A DNA stretch of 64,000 nucleotides from JAICXG01 sp963801255. GTDB lineage: Bacteria; Verrucomicrobiota; Verrucomicrobiia; Chthoniobacterales; UBA10450. Below the pieces are notes generated by a model. That model made no database searches and had not been told where the DNA came from. It worked only from the letters and a program-made list of their open reading frames with translations. Made by a program: the position numbers and the translations under genes. Every line of letters starts with the position of its first letter. Within the stretch, counting starts at the first letter, position 1. Of the stretch, positions 1 through 7,933 are shown piece after piece. The stretch covers positions 1-64,000 of the forward strand of contig CAWDEC010000005.1 of NCBI GenBank assembly GCA_963801255.1, given 5' to 3'.

Positions 1-45
1 GTCCTATTCATGGACCTTCTTTAATGTCGGTAGTCTCCGTTCCAA

Positions 46-708
46 ATGACACTGTATTTCAAACTCGCACTCAGCACGTTTCTCTGTCTGTTTAGCCTTA
101 TGACCGAAGTAACTGCCGCTGGACATTCCGCTTCGCCGGCCGACCCCAATGCCGCAATGACTAAGCTCAAGGAAGGCAACGCTCGGTTCGCCAGCAGCAC
201 CACGTCCGCGGGCAAGCCGGTCGCCGCCAAGCGCGCCGAAACCGCCGACGGACAGCATCCCTTTGCCGTCGTTCTCGGGTGCGCCGACTCTCGTACCTCT
301 CCCGAAATTATCTTCGATCAAACTATTGGTGACCTTTTCGTCGTTCGCACTGCCGGTAATCTGGTTGATGACCATGCTCTGGGAAGCATCGAATACGCAG
401 TGGAGCATCTTGGCACTCGTCTTATCGTCGTTCTTGGTCACACAAAATGCGGTGCCGTCACGGCTGCGATGGGGAGCGAGACAGCTCCAGGTCATGTCGG
501 TTCTTTGGTGCGTGATATCCAGCCGGCAGTGAAGGCGACCAAAGGCAAAAGTGGAGACGCCACGACGCTGGCAGTGGCCGAGAACGCTCGACTGATGGCG
601 GAAAAGATTCGCCATGATGCTGAGCTCGGTGATCTCGCAAAGGAAGTCCGCATCATCTCTGCCGTCTACAACCTCGACACCGGCAAGGTTGAGTGGGCAT
701 CGGAATAG
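46..708 (+). CDS. Exported beta-class carbonic anhydrase
   Basis: Reversible hydration of CO2 to bicarbonate by a zinc enzyme. The 220-aa protein shows the beta-class signatures: C79-A-D81-S-R83 and H132-T-K-C135, which give the Cys/His/Cys zinc ligands and the Asp-Arg dyad. The N-terminus (residues 1 to about 25) is a hydrophobic Sec-type signal peptide ending in a TAA-type small-residue region, so the enzyme is probably periplasmic. The length fits the family with an added leader. It stands alone, convergent with the next gene, and a hairpin terminator lies between them. Family assignment is firm; the periplasmic location is inferred from the leader. Confidence 0.93.
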   Translation: MTLYFKLALSTFLCLFSLMTEVTAAGHSASPADPNAAMTKLKEGNARFASSTTSAGKPVAAKRAETADGQHPFAVVLGCADSRTSPEIIFDQTIGDLFVVRTAGNLVDDHALGSIEYAVEHLGTRLIVVLGHTKCGAVTAAMGSETAPGHVGSLVRDIQPAVKATKGKSGDATTLAVAENARLMAEKIRHDAELGDLAKEVRIISAVYNLDTGKVEWASE

Positions 709-814
709 GAACGGCGACCTAAGCCCCTCTGTCCGAGTTGGACGAGGCTTTGAGTCACACTCCCGCTTAAGCTGTGGTGTGGTTTCGAGTCAGCGCGGGC
801 ACTGAGTTATTTAT

Positions 815-836
815 CGCGAGCAGGATCTTGCTCGCG
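815..836. terminator. Hairpin terminator between convergent genes
   Basis: A perfect 8-bp stem, CGCGAGCA / TGCTCGCG, closes a 6-nt loop. The + strand side is followed by a pyrimidine-rich stretch with several Ts. It sits between the carbonic anhydrase stop and the stop of the convergent peptidase gene, so it may serve both. The T tract is interrupted, so terminator strength is uncertain. Confidence 0.6.
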
Positions 837-857
837 GTCTCTGACTTCTTTCTCGGG

Positions 858-2039
858 CTAAGGCGCGAGGCGGTTATATTTCCGCAACAGATCGCGCAGT
901 TTATTATGCGGCAGCGCTTCGACACGATGGTCGTCACGTCCAACCATGGTTTGATTGTCGACCAGGGCGTTAACGATCGCTTCCTCTACTGCTTGCACGG
1001 TGGCATCGAAAAGAGGATCCATTCTATCGTTAGGCACGGTTTCCACGGTGTGAGTCGGCTGCGCAGGATCCGCCGCGCCGCGATTGGCCGTGGAAAAGGC
1101 GAGAAACAAATCGCCGGAGCCATTGCCCGAAACGCTTCCGGTGCGCGCCAGACCAAGGCTGGCGCGACGCGCGAGTCGCTTCAATTGTCCGGGTAAGAGC
1201 GGCGCATCCGTGGCGATGACGATGATGATCGAGCCTGTCTCTTTCGGATAAACGAAACCGGGAATTTCCTTGCCCACAGGAACGCCAGCGATCGTGAGCT
1301 GAGGTCGCCGCCCACAATTAGCCTGGACAAAAGCACCTACCGTGTAACTCCGTTTCGGATCCGCTGTGCTTCCGGTTGGAACAACGCGCGACGCGGTCCC
1401 GTTTCCACCCTTAAACTCATAGCAAATCATTCCCGTGCCGCCGCCGACACTTCCTTCCTCGATGGGTCCGCTGTGCGCGCTGTCGAGCGCGTGTGCGACA
1501 TCCGCGGGCGTGACATGAAACCCATTTGTATCGTTGAGCCAGCCGTCCCAGGTCTCGGCTACGACAGGTAGGCTCCACCAGTAGCCAGTCTTATCCGCGC
1601 CACCCTGTTTAATCCGCCAGGCAATGACAGCGTCGCGTGCAACTCCTACACTGTGAGTATTCGTCAGAACGATAGGTCCTTCCAGAAAGCCGCTCTCTTC
1701 GACCCACGCTGTGCCGGTCATTTCGCCGTTGCCGTTGAGACTAAAGTAACCGGCATAAACGGGATCATCGAGTGAGTCATGGCCACGTGGCACGATCGCG
1801 GTTACACCCGTGCGCACCGGACCTTTACCTGGAATAAGTTTTCCTTCGCCACTGATCAGGGTGGCATAACCAACCTCAACCCCTGCGACGTCAGTGACGG
1901 CATTGAGCTTTCCCGGAGTGCCGTCGAAAGGCACGCCCAGGTCACGGGCCCGCACGGCTGGCTTGGTCGGCGGGGATTGCGCCTCCCGCGCCACAAGTAA
2001 GCCGGGCAAGAGAAGTAGACTAACGAGTATAGATCTCAT
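858..2039 (-). CDS. P1-family (DmpA/BapA-like, S58) aminopeptidase, exported
   Basis: Member of the DmpA/BapA family of self-processing N-terminal nucleophile aminopeptidases, which act on L-aminopeptide, D-ester or beta-peptide substrates. The 393-aa protein has a signal peptide (MRSILVSLLLLPGLLVA). It also has the conserved GSVGGGTGM stretch near residue 197 and a Gly269-Ser270 pair in TGSIIIVIATDAP, which matches the autocleavage and nucleophile site of the family. The start overlaps the stop of the upstream oxidoreductase gene by 4 bp (ATGA), so the two are translationally coupled. Both carry leaders, which suggests a joint envelope role. The exact substrate cannot be read from sequence. 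Confidence 0.88.
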   Translation of the reverse strand: MRSILVSLLLLPGLLVAREAQSPPTKPAVRARDLGVPFDGTPGKLNAVTDVAGVEVGYATLISGEGKLIPGKGPVRTGVTAIVPRGHDSLDDPVYAGYFSLNGNGEMTGTAWVEESGFLEGPIVLTNTHSVGVARDAVIAWRIKQGGADKTGYWWSLPVVAETWDGWLNDTNGFHVTPADVAHALDSAHSGPIEEGSVGGGTGMICYEFKGGNGTASRVVPTGSTADPKRSYTVGAFVQANCGRRPQLTIAGVPVGKEIPGFVYPKETGSIIIVIATDAPLLPGQLKRLARRASLGLARTGSVSGNGSGDLFLAFSTANRGAADPAQPTHTVETVPNDRMDPLFDATVQAVEEAIVNALVDNQTMVGRDDHRVEALPHNKLRDLLRKYNRLAP

Positions 2040-3076
2040 GGTAAGGGTTTCTCGTCTGATCCGACGCGAAGCACAATTTTGCCCCGCGTATGTCGAGTCG
2101 CGATCTGTTCCTGAGCTTTGGCGGCTTGTGCGATAGGATAGACCTGAGTAACGACCGGAGTTAACTTCTTTTCCTCAATCAGGCGGGTAAGTGCGGCCAA
2201 GGTCTCGCTTTTTGGTGATGCGGAAATTGAGACACCGCGAATGGAATGCGCGGTAAGAGCGGCTTCATCCGGCTCACCGGCAATCGTGACGATGATACCA
2301 CCTTTCTTCACGACGCCGTAGGACCGAGTAAGAGTGTCACCACCGACGGCGTCCAAGACCACGTCGACGTCCTTAACCTCGTCCTCGAACCGCGTCTTTG
2401 TGTAGTCGATCGTTTGATCGGCGCCGAGGCCTTTGAGGAATGCCTGATTCGCAGTCGAAGCGGTTGCGATCACGTGCGCGCCGAGTGCCTTGGCGATTTG
2501 GATCGCGAGATGACCTACGCCGCCCGAGCCGCCATGGATCAACAGTGTCTGACCAGCTTGTAAGTGTGCGGTATCAACCAATGCCTGCCACGCAGTTGAA
2601 CCTACCGCCGGCACCGCGGCCGCCTGTTCATAAGTAAGCGACGAAGGTTTGAGTGAGATCTCGTTTTCCTTCGCGATCGCGAATTCGGCGTAACCGCCTT
2701 CGCTGTGCAAGGTGAAGAATGCATAGACCCGGTCGCCTACTTTGAGTTTCGTAAAGTTCCTTCCGGTCTTCTCCACGATACCGGCTGCGTCCATTCCAGG
2801 AATCAAGGGCAGCGAGGTGTGGAAATACTCGGCATACTTGCCAGAGCGAATTGCAACATCGACCGGATTTACTGAGGCAGCCATAACACGGATGAGTGCT
2901 TCATCGTCCTTGGGTTCGGGACGCAGGTTTTCTTCTGACTCCAGCACCTCGGGTCCGCCATATCGATGCAGGACGATGGCTTTCATCTTTGGCGTGACCG
3001 GTTTGGGTTGTGGTGTTTCGCTCGCCTGTGCCACGAGAGCGCAGGCCCAGAGACAGGTTAACGTCCGGATTTTCAT
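2036..3076 (-). CDS. Zinc-independent MDR oxidoreductase (quinone reductase type), exported
   Basis: Medium-chain dehydrogenase/reductase of the NADPH:quinone reductase type. The GroES-like half starts near residue 31 (MKAIVLHRYGGPEVLE). The Rossmann dinucleotide motif HGGSGGVGHLA follows near residue 180. The Cys/His zinc ligands of alcohol dehydrogenases are not evident, which fits the zinc-less subgroup. A 19-residue signal peptide (MKIRTLTCLWACALVAQAS) and a Pro-rich linker precede the domain, which is unusual for a cofactor-dependent cytosolic family. It is the first gene of a two-gene operon with the P1 peptidase (4-bp overlap). Substrate unknown. Confidence 0.87.
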   Translation of the reverse strand: MKIRTLTCLWACALVAQASETPQPKPVTPKMKAIVLHRYGGPEVLESEENLRPEPKDDEALIRVMAASVNPVDVAIRSGKYAEYFHTSLPLIPGMDAAGIVEKTGRNFTKLKVGDRVYAFFTLHSEGGYAEFAIAKENEISLKPSSLTYEQAAAVPAVGSTAWQALVDTAHLQAGQTLLIHGGSGGVGHLAIQIAKALGAHVIATASTANQAFLKGLGADQTIDYTKTRFEDEVKDVDVVLDAVGGDTLTRSYGVVKKGGIIVTIAGEPDEAALTAHSIRGVSISASPKSETLAALTRLIEEKKLTPVVTQVYPIAQAAKAQEQIATRHTRGKIVLRVGSDEKPLP

Positions 3077-3236
3077 AACTTAGAGTGAAGCCCTGCCATA
3101 ATTCTGCAGAAGATGATCGATGTAAACGCTCTAACCTTCGACGAAGACGGTACTCCGGAAAAACAAATGCTGAGAACGGCCAAAGCCCCCCGGGTACGGT
3201 TTGCGGCTCCGTTGGACTCATGATAGGTAAGCCTTA

Positions 3237-3713
3237 ATGGCCGGGCTCGATCTGCTCGAAGAAGTGAAAGCGACTTTGAAAGAGGGTGAGTCGCCGCGGA
3301 CCGTTCTTCCCGAGGTGCTTGATTTGGTCCTGCGACGTTTTGATTGCACCACCGGCACAGTGCACCTGCTCGATGAGGAATCGGGGCTCTTGATCCTCGA
3401 AGCTCAGCGCGGAATTCCTGAGATTGTGCTCGACAAGATCAAGCGGATCCCAATTGGAAAAGGCATGGCCGGAATCGCTGCCGAACGTCGCGAACCCGTG
3501 CAGGTCTGCAACCTGCAGACCGACAATTCAGGCGTCGTTAGGCAAGGAGCCCGCGATACGAGGATGGAGGGCTCAATTGCCGCGCCCGTCCTGGATTCTC
3601 GGGGCCGACTCAAGGGCACGCTCGGCGTCGCCAAACCGGTGGCTTATGACTTCACGGCGCACGAATGCGATCTCCTCATGCAAACCGGCGCGCTCCTCGC
3701 CGAACGGCTCTAA
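3237..3713 (+). CDS. GAF-domain protein heading the ebo operon
   Basis: A single GAF domain fills almost the whole 158-aa protein, from about residue 10 to the C-terminus. It contains the family pattern of a GKGMAGIAAERREP helix-turn followed by an AAPVLDSRGRLKGTLGV strand pair. No kinase, cyclase or other output domain is attached, so it is likely a free sensor or ligand-binding module. Its TAA stop overlaps the ATG of the next small gene, so it is translationally coupled to the ebo genes downstream. A regulatory role for that pathway is inference from position. Confidence 0.85.
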   Translation: MAGLDLLEEVKATLKEGESPRTVLPEVLDLVLRRFDCTTGTVHLLDEESGLLILEAQRGIPEIVLDKIKRIPIGKGMAGIAAERREPVQVCNLQTDNSGVVRQGARDTRMEGSIAAPVLDSRGRLKGTLGVAKPVAYDFTAHECDLLMQTGALLAERL

Positions 3714-3985
3714 TGATGAGACGCGACGAAGTGCTCAATCTTTACTTTTTGGAAGCGCGCTCAAAGCTGATCGATCTGGCGGCTTTTCTGGATCGCGTGG
3801 AACGGAGCAGCGGCGAGGACGATTTTCGTCTCCATGCCTTTCGCGCCGCGCTCCAACACTTGAGCGCCGCCGAAGCGGATAAGGCAAAAGCGGTCCTCAC
3901 AACCTTAAGCGATCCGACGATGGAGCCGCTGGCAAACGCGGCGACGAAGGGCGCGACTGGCGCCTGGCCGCAGTTCAAAGGCTGA
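3713..3985 (+). CDS. Small helical protein at the eboA position
   Basis: A 90-aa protein that I do not recognise with certainty. It starts at the ATG overlapping the preceding stop (TAATG; a second ATG follows at once) and its TGA overlaps the next ATG (TGATG). Such coupling on both sides makes it a real operon member. The sequence looks all-helical (RRDEVLNLYFLEARSKL, then an AAFLDRVER helix) with no signal peptide and no cysteines. In other phyla the ebo cluster begins with the larger helical protein EboA. This gene holds that place but is far shorter, so it may be a reduced or unrelated substitute. Confidence 0.75.
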   Translation: MMRRDEVLNLYFLEARSKLIDLAAFLDRVERSSGEDDFRLHAFRAALQHLSAAEADKAKAVLTTLSDPTMEPLANAATKGATGAWPQFKG

Positions 3986-4788
3986 TGCGTTACATCGAAC
4001 CGCACGCCCACATGGTGAGCCGTGTGACCGACGATTATGTTGCGATGTCGACGGCGGGTTGTCGCGCGGTTTGTGAGCCGGCATTCTGGGCGGGTTTTGA
4101 TCGCAACTCCGTGGAAGGTTTTCGCAGCTATTTCACCCAACTCACCGAACATGAGCCAAAGCGCGCCGCAAATTTCCTTCTCCCCCATTTCTGCTGGCTT
4201 TGCATCAATCCCAAGGAATCGGAAGACACAAAGCTGGCAGACGAAGTTCTGGCGATCATTCCGGAGTTCATCGATCGGCCTAACGTTCTCGGGATTGGCG
4301 AGATTGGGTTGAACAAAAACAGCCGCAACGAGATCAGCGTCTTGGAAAAGCATGTCGACCTCGCCGCCCGGCTCAACCGCTTAATCCTGGTCCACACGCC
4401 GCATCTCGAAGACAAGCTCAAAGGCACGCGTCTCATTATCGACGTTCTGAAAAATGATCCACGCATTGATCCCGGTCGCGTGCTCATCGATCACGTCGAG
4501 GAACACACCGCGCCGCTCGTCTTGGAGTCCGGCTTCTGGGCGGGGATTACGCTTTACCCGCAATCAAAATGCACACCTTCGCGCGCCATCGACATGGTGG
4601 AGCGTTACGGGAGCGATCGGCTCTGGCTGAATTGTGCGTGTGACTGGGGTGCAAGTGATCCGCTGGCCGTGCCAAAGACCGCCCTCGAAATGCGCAAACG
4701 CGGCCATGACGAGGACGGAATCGATTTCCTTATTTATCGCAATCCCTGTCGGTTCCTGGGGCAAAGCTCAGTTTTCAAACTCTCCTGA
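3985..4788 (+). CDS. eboB: TatD-family metal hydrolase EboB
   Basis: Amidohydrolase-like TIM barrel of the TatD family. Visible features are the N-terminal H7-A-H9 metal motif, the GEIGLNKN metal-ligand strand, HTPH and DHVEEH histidine motifs, and a C-terminal CDWG aspartate. EboB belongs to the ebo cluster, which in cyanobacteria moves a scytonemin precursor to the periplasm. Its own reaction is unknown. The gene overlaps the preceding small gene (TGATG) and is followed 12 bp later by eboE. Assignment to EboB rather than a generic TatD nuclease rests on the presence of eboC, D, E and F beside it. Confidence 0.87.
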   Translation: MRYIEPHAHMVSRVTDDYVAMSTAGCRAVCEPAFWAGFDRNSVEGFRSYFTQLTEHEPKRAANFLLPHFCWLCINPKESEDTKLADEVLAIIPEFIDRPNVLGIGEIGLNKNSRNEISVLEKHVDLAARLNRLILVHTPHLEDKLKGTRLIIDVLKNDPRIDPGRVLIDHVEEHTAPLVLESGFWAGITLYPQSKCTPSRAIDMVERYGSDRLWLNCACDWGASDPLAVPKTALEMRKRGHDEDGIDFLIYRNPCRFLGQSSVFKLS

Positions 4789-4800
4789 ACGGTCGCCCGC

Positions 4801-5928
4801 ATGAAGCTGCGCGCGGGTCATCACCTCGCCTATTCGACCAACGTCCATCCGGGCGAGACCTGGAGTGAAACTCTTAGCGCCCTCGAGCAATTCACCCTGC
4901 CAGTCCGAGCGGCGATCGCGCCTAACGAATCGTTTGGGATTGGTCTGCGCCTGAGCGATCAGGCCTCGCGCGAGCTGGTCGAGCCGGGAGTTCTCGACCA
5001 ATTTTGCCAATGGCTGGAAGCCCACAACTGCTACGTCTTTACGATCAATGGATTTCCTTTCGGAAAATTCCACGGCGGCCGCGTGAAGGAGCAGGTTTAT
5101 CTTCCGGATTGGACGACGAAGGAACGGCTTGATTACACGAACCGCCTTTTCGACATTCTCGCGGCCCTTTTGCCTAACGATGTCGAAGGTAGCGTGAGCA
5201 CGGTGCCGGGCTCATTCAAGGAGTTCATCGCGGGCGACGATCAGGTCGAAGCGATTCGGCGCAATCTGCGACAATGCGACGAACACATTTCGCGGCTTTC
5301 CGAGAGCTACGGCTGCAAGCTGCATCTGGGTTTGGAACCGGAGCCGCTTGGACTCTTCGAGAACACTGAGGAAACTCTGCGTTTCTTCGAAGCATTACCG
5401 AACGAGCATCTCGGCGTGAACTACGACGCCTGTCACTTCGCGGTTGAGTACGAAAATCCGCTCGAAAGCCTGGGCGCGCTTCATTCCGCCGGCATTCGGA
5501 TCAGCAAGTTGCATCTCAGTTCAGCGCTGCGTTGCGTGCCAACGAGAGAGGCCACTGCGCGGCTGCGCGCTTTCGCGGACGACATTTACCTGCACCAGGT
5601 CATCGCCCGGTCACCACATGGCGAACTGCATCGTTACAAAGATCTGCCGCTTGCCTTCGCGACCGACGACTTGGCAGAAGAATGGCGGATCCATTTTCAC
5701 GTCCCGCTCTACGCGGAGCTGAGTGAGCCGCTCTCGACGACGAACGATCACGTTTCCGGCGTGCTTGATTGGCTGGCGACGAATCCAGGCGTCAGTTCTC
5801 ACCTCGAGATGGAAACCTACACCTGGGAAGTGCTGCCCGATCCGCTCCGAAGCGCGAGCCTAACGAATCAGCTGATCCGCGAATACGAATGGACTCTGGC
5901 GCGGCTGCGCGAGCGGAACCTGGCATGA
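4801..5928 (+). CDS. eboE: Metabolite traffic protein EboE (sugar-isomerase-like TIM barrel)
   Basis: The 375-aa protein has the EboE pattern: an N-terminal HHLAYSTNVHPGETW stretch, NGFPFGKFHG near residue 86, GLEPEPLGLFENTEE in the middle, and NYDACHFAVEYE, followed by a long C-terminal half. The fold is that of xylose-isomerase/AP-endonuclease-type barrels, and the metal-binding Glu, Asp and His residues are present. It overlaps eboC by 4 bp (ATGA). In the known cyanobacterial cluster eboE follows eboD, whereas here it lies between eboB and eboC. The biochemical reaction of EboE is not established. Confidence 0.88.
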   Translation: MKLRAGHHLAYSTNVHPGETWSETLSALEQFTLPVRAAIAPNESFGIGLRLSDQASRELVEPGVLDQFCQWLEAHNCYVFTINGFPFGKFHGGRVKEQVYLPDWTTKERLDYTNRLFDILAALLPNDVEGSVSTVPGSFKEFIAGDDQVEAIRRNLRQCDEHISRLSESYGCKLHLGLEPEPLGLFENTEETLRFFEALPNEHLGVNYDACHFAVEYENPLESLGALHSAGIRISKLHLSSALRCVPTREATARLRAFADDIYLHQVIARSPHGELHRYKDLPLAFATDDLAEEWRIHFHVPLYAELSEPLSTTNDHVSGVLDWLATNPGVSSHLEMETYTWEVLPDPLRSASLTNQLIREYEWTLARLRERNLA

Positions 5929-6764
5929 GCAAGCCCGGAAAACTCCGTGCCTGGCTCGTCCTCGCTCGGGCGTCCAACCTGCCGACGGTCTGGTCGAACT
6001 GCGTCGCCGGCTGCTGGCTCGGCGGATGGAATTCTTTAGCAGCGGTATTCCTCATTTGTCTGACGGGAAGCCTGTTCTACACGGGCGGAATGTTTCTCAA
6101 CGACTTCTGCGATGTCGGGTTCGATCGCGAATACAAACGCGCACGTCCGATTGTTACTGGTCAGGTAACGCGGCAGCAGGTCGGCCTCGCGGCGCTCGTC
6201 CTATTCATCGCCGGTTTGCTTCTTGCTTTGGAAATCGCGCCTAACGTTCTGATTTTTGGGGTCATTCTTGTCATCGTGATCACTGCCTATGACTTTCTGC
6301 ACAAACGGATCGCCTGGGCACCTCTGTTAATGGCGACCTGCCGGTTCCTTCTTTATCTCATGGCCGCGGTGACGGGCGTTTTCGGCCTAACGACACGAGC
6401 GTTCGGTTTTGCGATCGGTCTCGCTCTTTATGTCGTTGGCTTGAGTTATCTCGCTCGCGGCGAAAGCCGGGTCGTGCGCACCTCGACGGTTTGGTTGGCG
6501 TTCCTTTTCGCGCCGATTTTGGTTGCTCTCGTGTTCCACTTCAGCTGGCTCAGCCTGGCCTGCGCATTGCCGTTGCTTTTCTGGATTTGGCGCGCTTTGG
6601 CGGTCGCGAAGGAAAATATCGGCCGCGGCGTGGCCGCGCTGTTGGCCGGGATAGTGCTCGTCGATCTCCTGGCTATTTCGCCAATTTCCCTCCTGCTCTG
6701 GATCGTTTTCGCCGGTCTTTTCGGTGCGGCCTTGCTCTTTCAACGTTACGTTCCCGCGACGTGA
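5925..6764 (+). CDS. eboC: UbiA-family prenyltransferase EboC
   Basis: A polytopic inner-membrane protein of 279 aa with about eight hydrophobic segments. The aspartate-rich motif N-D-F-C-D-V-G-F-D of UbiA prenyltransferases lies near residue 62, followed by ARPIVTG. The start at 5925 overlaps the eboE stop (ATGA); an open frame continues upstream but only as a shadow. UbiA enzymes transfer a prenyl chain to an aromatic or cyclic acceptor. In ebo clusters the acceptor is unknown, and a DHQ-synthase-like partner (eboD) lies next door, so a cyclitol-like acceptor is possible (inference). Confidence 0.88.
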   Translation: MSKPGKLRAWLVLARASNLPTVWSNCVAGCWLGGWNSLAAVFLICLTGSLFYTGGMFLNDFCDVGFDREYKRARPIVTGQVTRQQVGLAALVLFIAGLLLALEIAPNVLIFGVILVIVITAYDFLHKRIAWAPLLMATCRFLLYLMAAVTGVFGLTTRAFGFAIGLALYVVGLSYLARGESRVVRTSTVWLAFLFAPILVALVFHFSWLSLACALPLLFWIWRALAVAKENIGRGVAALLAGIVLVDLLAISPISLLLWIVFAGLFGAALLFQRYVPAT

Positions 6765-6769
6765 CCAAG

Positions 6770-7933
6770 ATGAACCGGCAAGATGCCATCACCTGCGAGT
6801 TCGCCGTTCCCTTTAGGTTCCGGGTATATTTTACCGAAGGCGTCTTTGATTCGGACAATGAGCTACTGCGCGAAGTGCTGCAGGAAGGTGGTGATCGAGG
6901 CGAACGTGTGCTCGCTGTTTTCGACGAGGCAGTCTTCGCGGCGAGCCCCACGTTGATCGACGATATCGGCCACTACCTTGGCCAAGCCAATGTCGATTTG
7001 GTTTGTCCGCCGATTATTTTGCCCGGCGGCGAAGCCTTGAAGAATCAACCTATGACGGTGAACGAGGTCTGTGGGTTGGTCGAACGCTACAAACTTTCGC
7101 GGCATTCGTTCGTGATCGCGATTGGAGGCGGCGCCCTCCTCGATGTCGTCGGTTTTGCCGCCGCGACTGCGCATCGCGGTGTGCGTCTCATCCGGCTGCC
7201 CACGACCACGCTCAGCCAGGCGGATGGCGGCGTTGGCGTGAAGAACGCGATCAATGCTTTCGGGAAAAAGAACTTCATCGGCACGTTCGCGCCGCCGTTC
7301 GCGGTGATTAACGACAGCCGCTTTCTCGAAACATTGTCACCCTCAGAAAAGACAGCCGGTTACATCGAGGCGGTAAAGGTCGGGTTGATTCGCGACGCCG
7401 AGTTCTTTTTTGAGATCGAACGCCTCACCAAAGCATTAAACCGTTTCGAGCCGGCGGCGATCCAGCGACTCGTTAGGCGCTGCGCCGAGCTGCACGTGGA
7501 ACATATCGCGGAGAGCGGCGATCCGTTTGAGCGCGGCTCGGCCCGACCGCTCGACTTCGGTCATTGGGCGGCGCATAAACTCGAGCAACTCTCTGCGTTC
7601 CGGCTCGGGCATGGCGAAGCCGTGGCGATTGGCATCGCGCTCGATGTGATCTACTCGCGCGAGGCAGGGTATCTGGATCCGGCCGAGGCGATACGCATCC
7701 TGACCTTGCTGCAAGAGCTTGGGTTTCCTTTCTTCACAAACGAGATGCGCGACATCGATACGCTCCTCGTTGGTCTGGATGAATTTCGGGAGCACCTCGG
7801 CGGCGACCTGACCATCACCCTCCTGAAGGGAATTGGCCACGGATTTGAAGTGCACGAAATGTCCCGCGAGCTGGTCGCGCGGGCGATCGAAGAATTGCGC
7901 GAACGCGATCGCGCCCTCGTCGCGGCGGAATGA
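6770..7933 (+). CDS. eboD: 3-dehydroquinate-synthase-like cyclase EboD
   Basis: A sugar-phosphate cyclase-family protein of 387 aa with the NAD-binding GGGALLDVVGFAA segment and PTTTLSQADGGVGVKNAIN. The three metal-ligand regions are EAVKVGLI, DFGHWAAHKLE and GHGEAVAIG, corresponding to the Glu/His/His of dehydroquinate synthase. I start it at the ATG 5 bp after eboC; the longer open frame upstream runs through eboC in another frame. It overlaps eboF by 4 bp. A separate housekeeping aroB would be expected elsewhere, so this copy probably makes a cyclic precursor for the ebo pathway (inference). Confidence 0.87.
   Translation: MNRQDAITCEFAVPFRFRVYFTEGVFDSDNELLREVLQEGGDRGERVLAVFDEAVFAASPTLIDDIGHYLGQANVDLVCPPIILPGGEALKNQPMTVNEVCGLVERYKLSRHSFVIAIGGGALLDVVGFAAATAHRGVRLIRLPTTTLSQADGGVGVKNAINAFGKKNFIGTFAPPFAVINDSRFLETLSPSEKTAGYIEAVKVGLIRDAEFFFEIERLTKALNRFEPAAIQRLVRRCAELHVEHIAESGDPFERGSARPLDFGHWAAHKLEQLSAFRLGHGEAVAIGIALDVIYSREAGYLDPAEAIRILTLLQELGFPFFTNEMRDIDTLLVGLDEFREHLGGDLTITLLKGIGHGFEVHEMSRELVARAIEELRERDRALVAAE

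Noticed and set aside
4..615. Long minus-strand open frame opposite the carbonic anhydrase gene
   Set aside because: It is antisense to a gene with clear active-site motifs and has no recognisable domain; high-GC genes often give such shadows.
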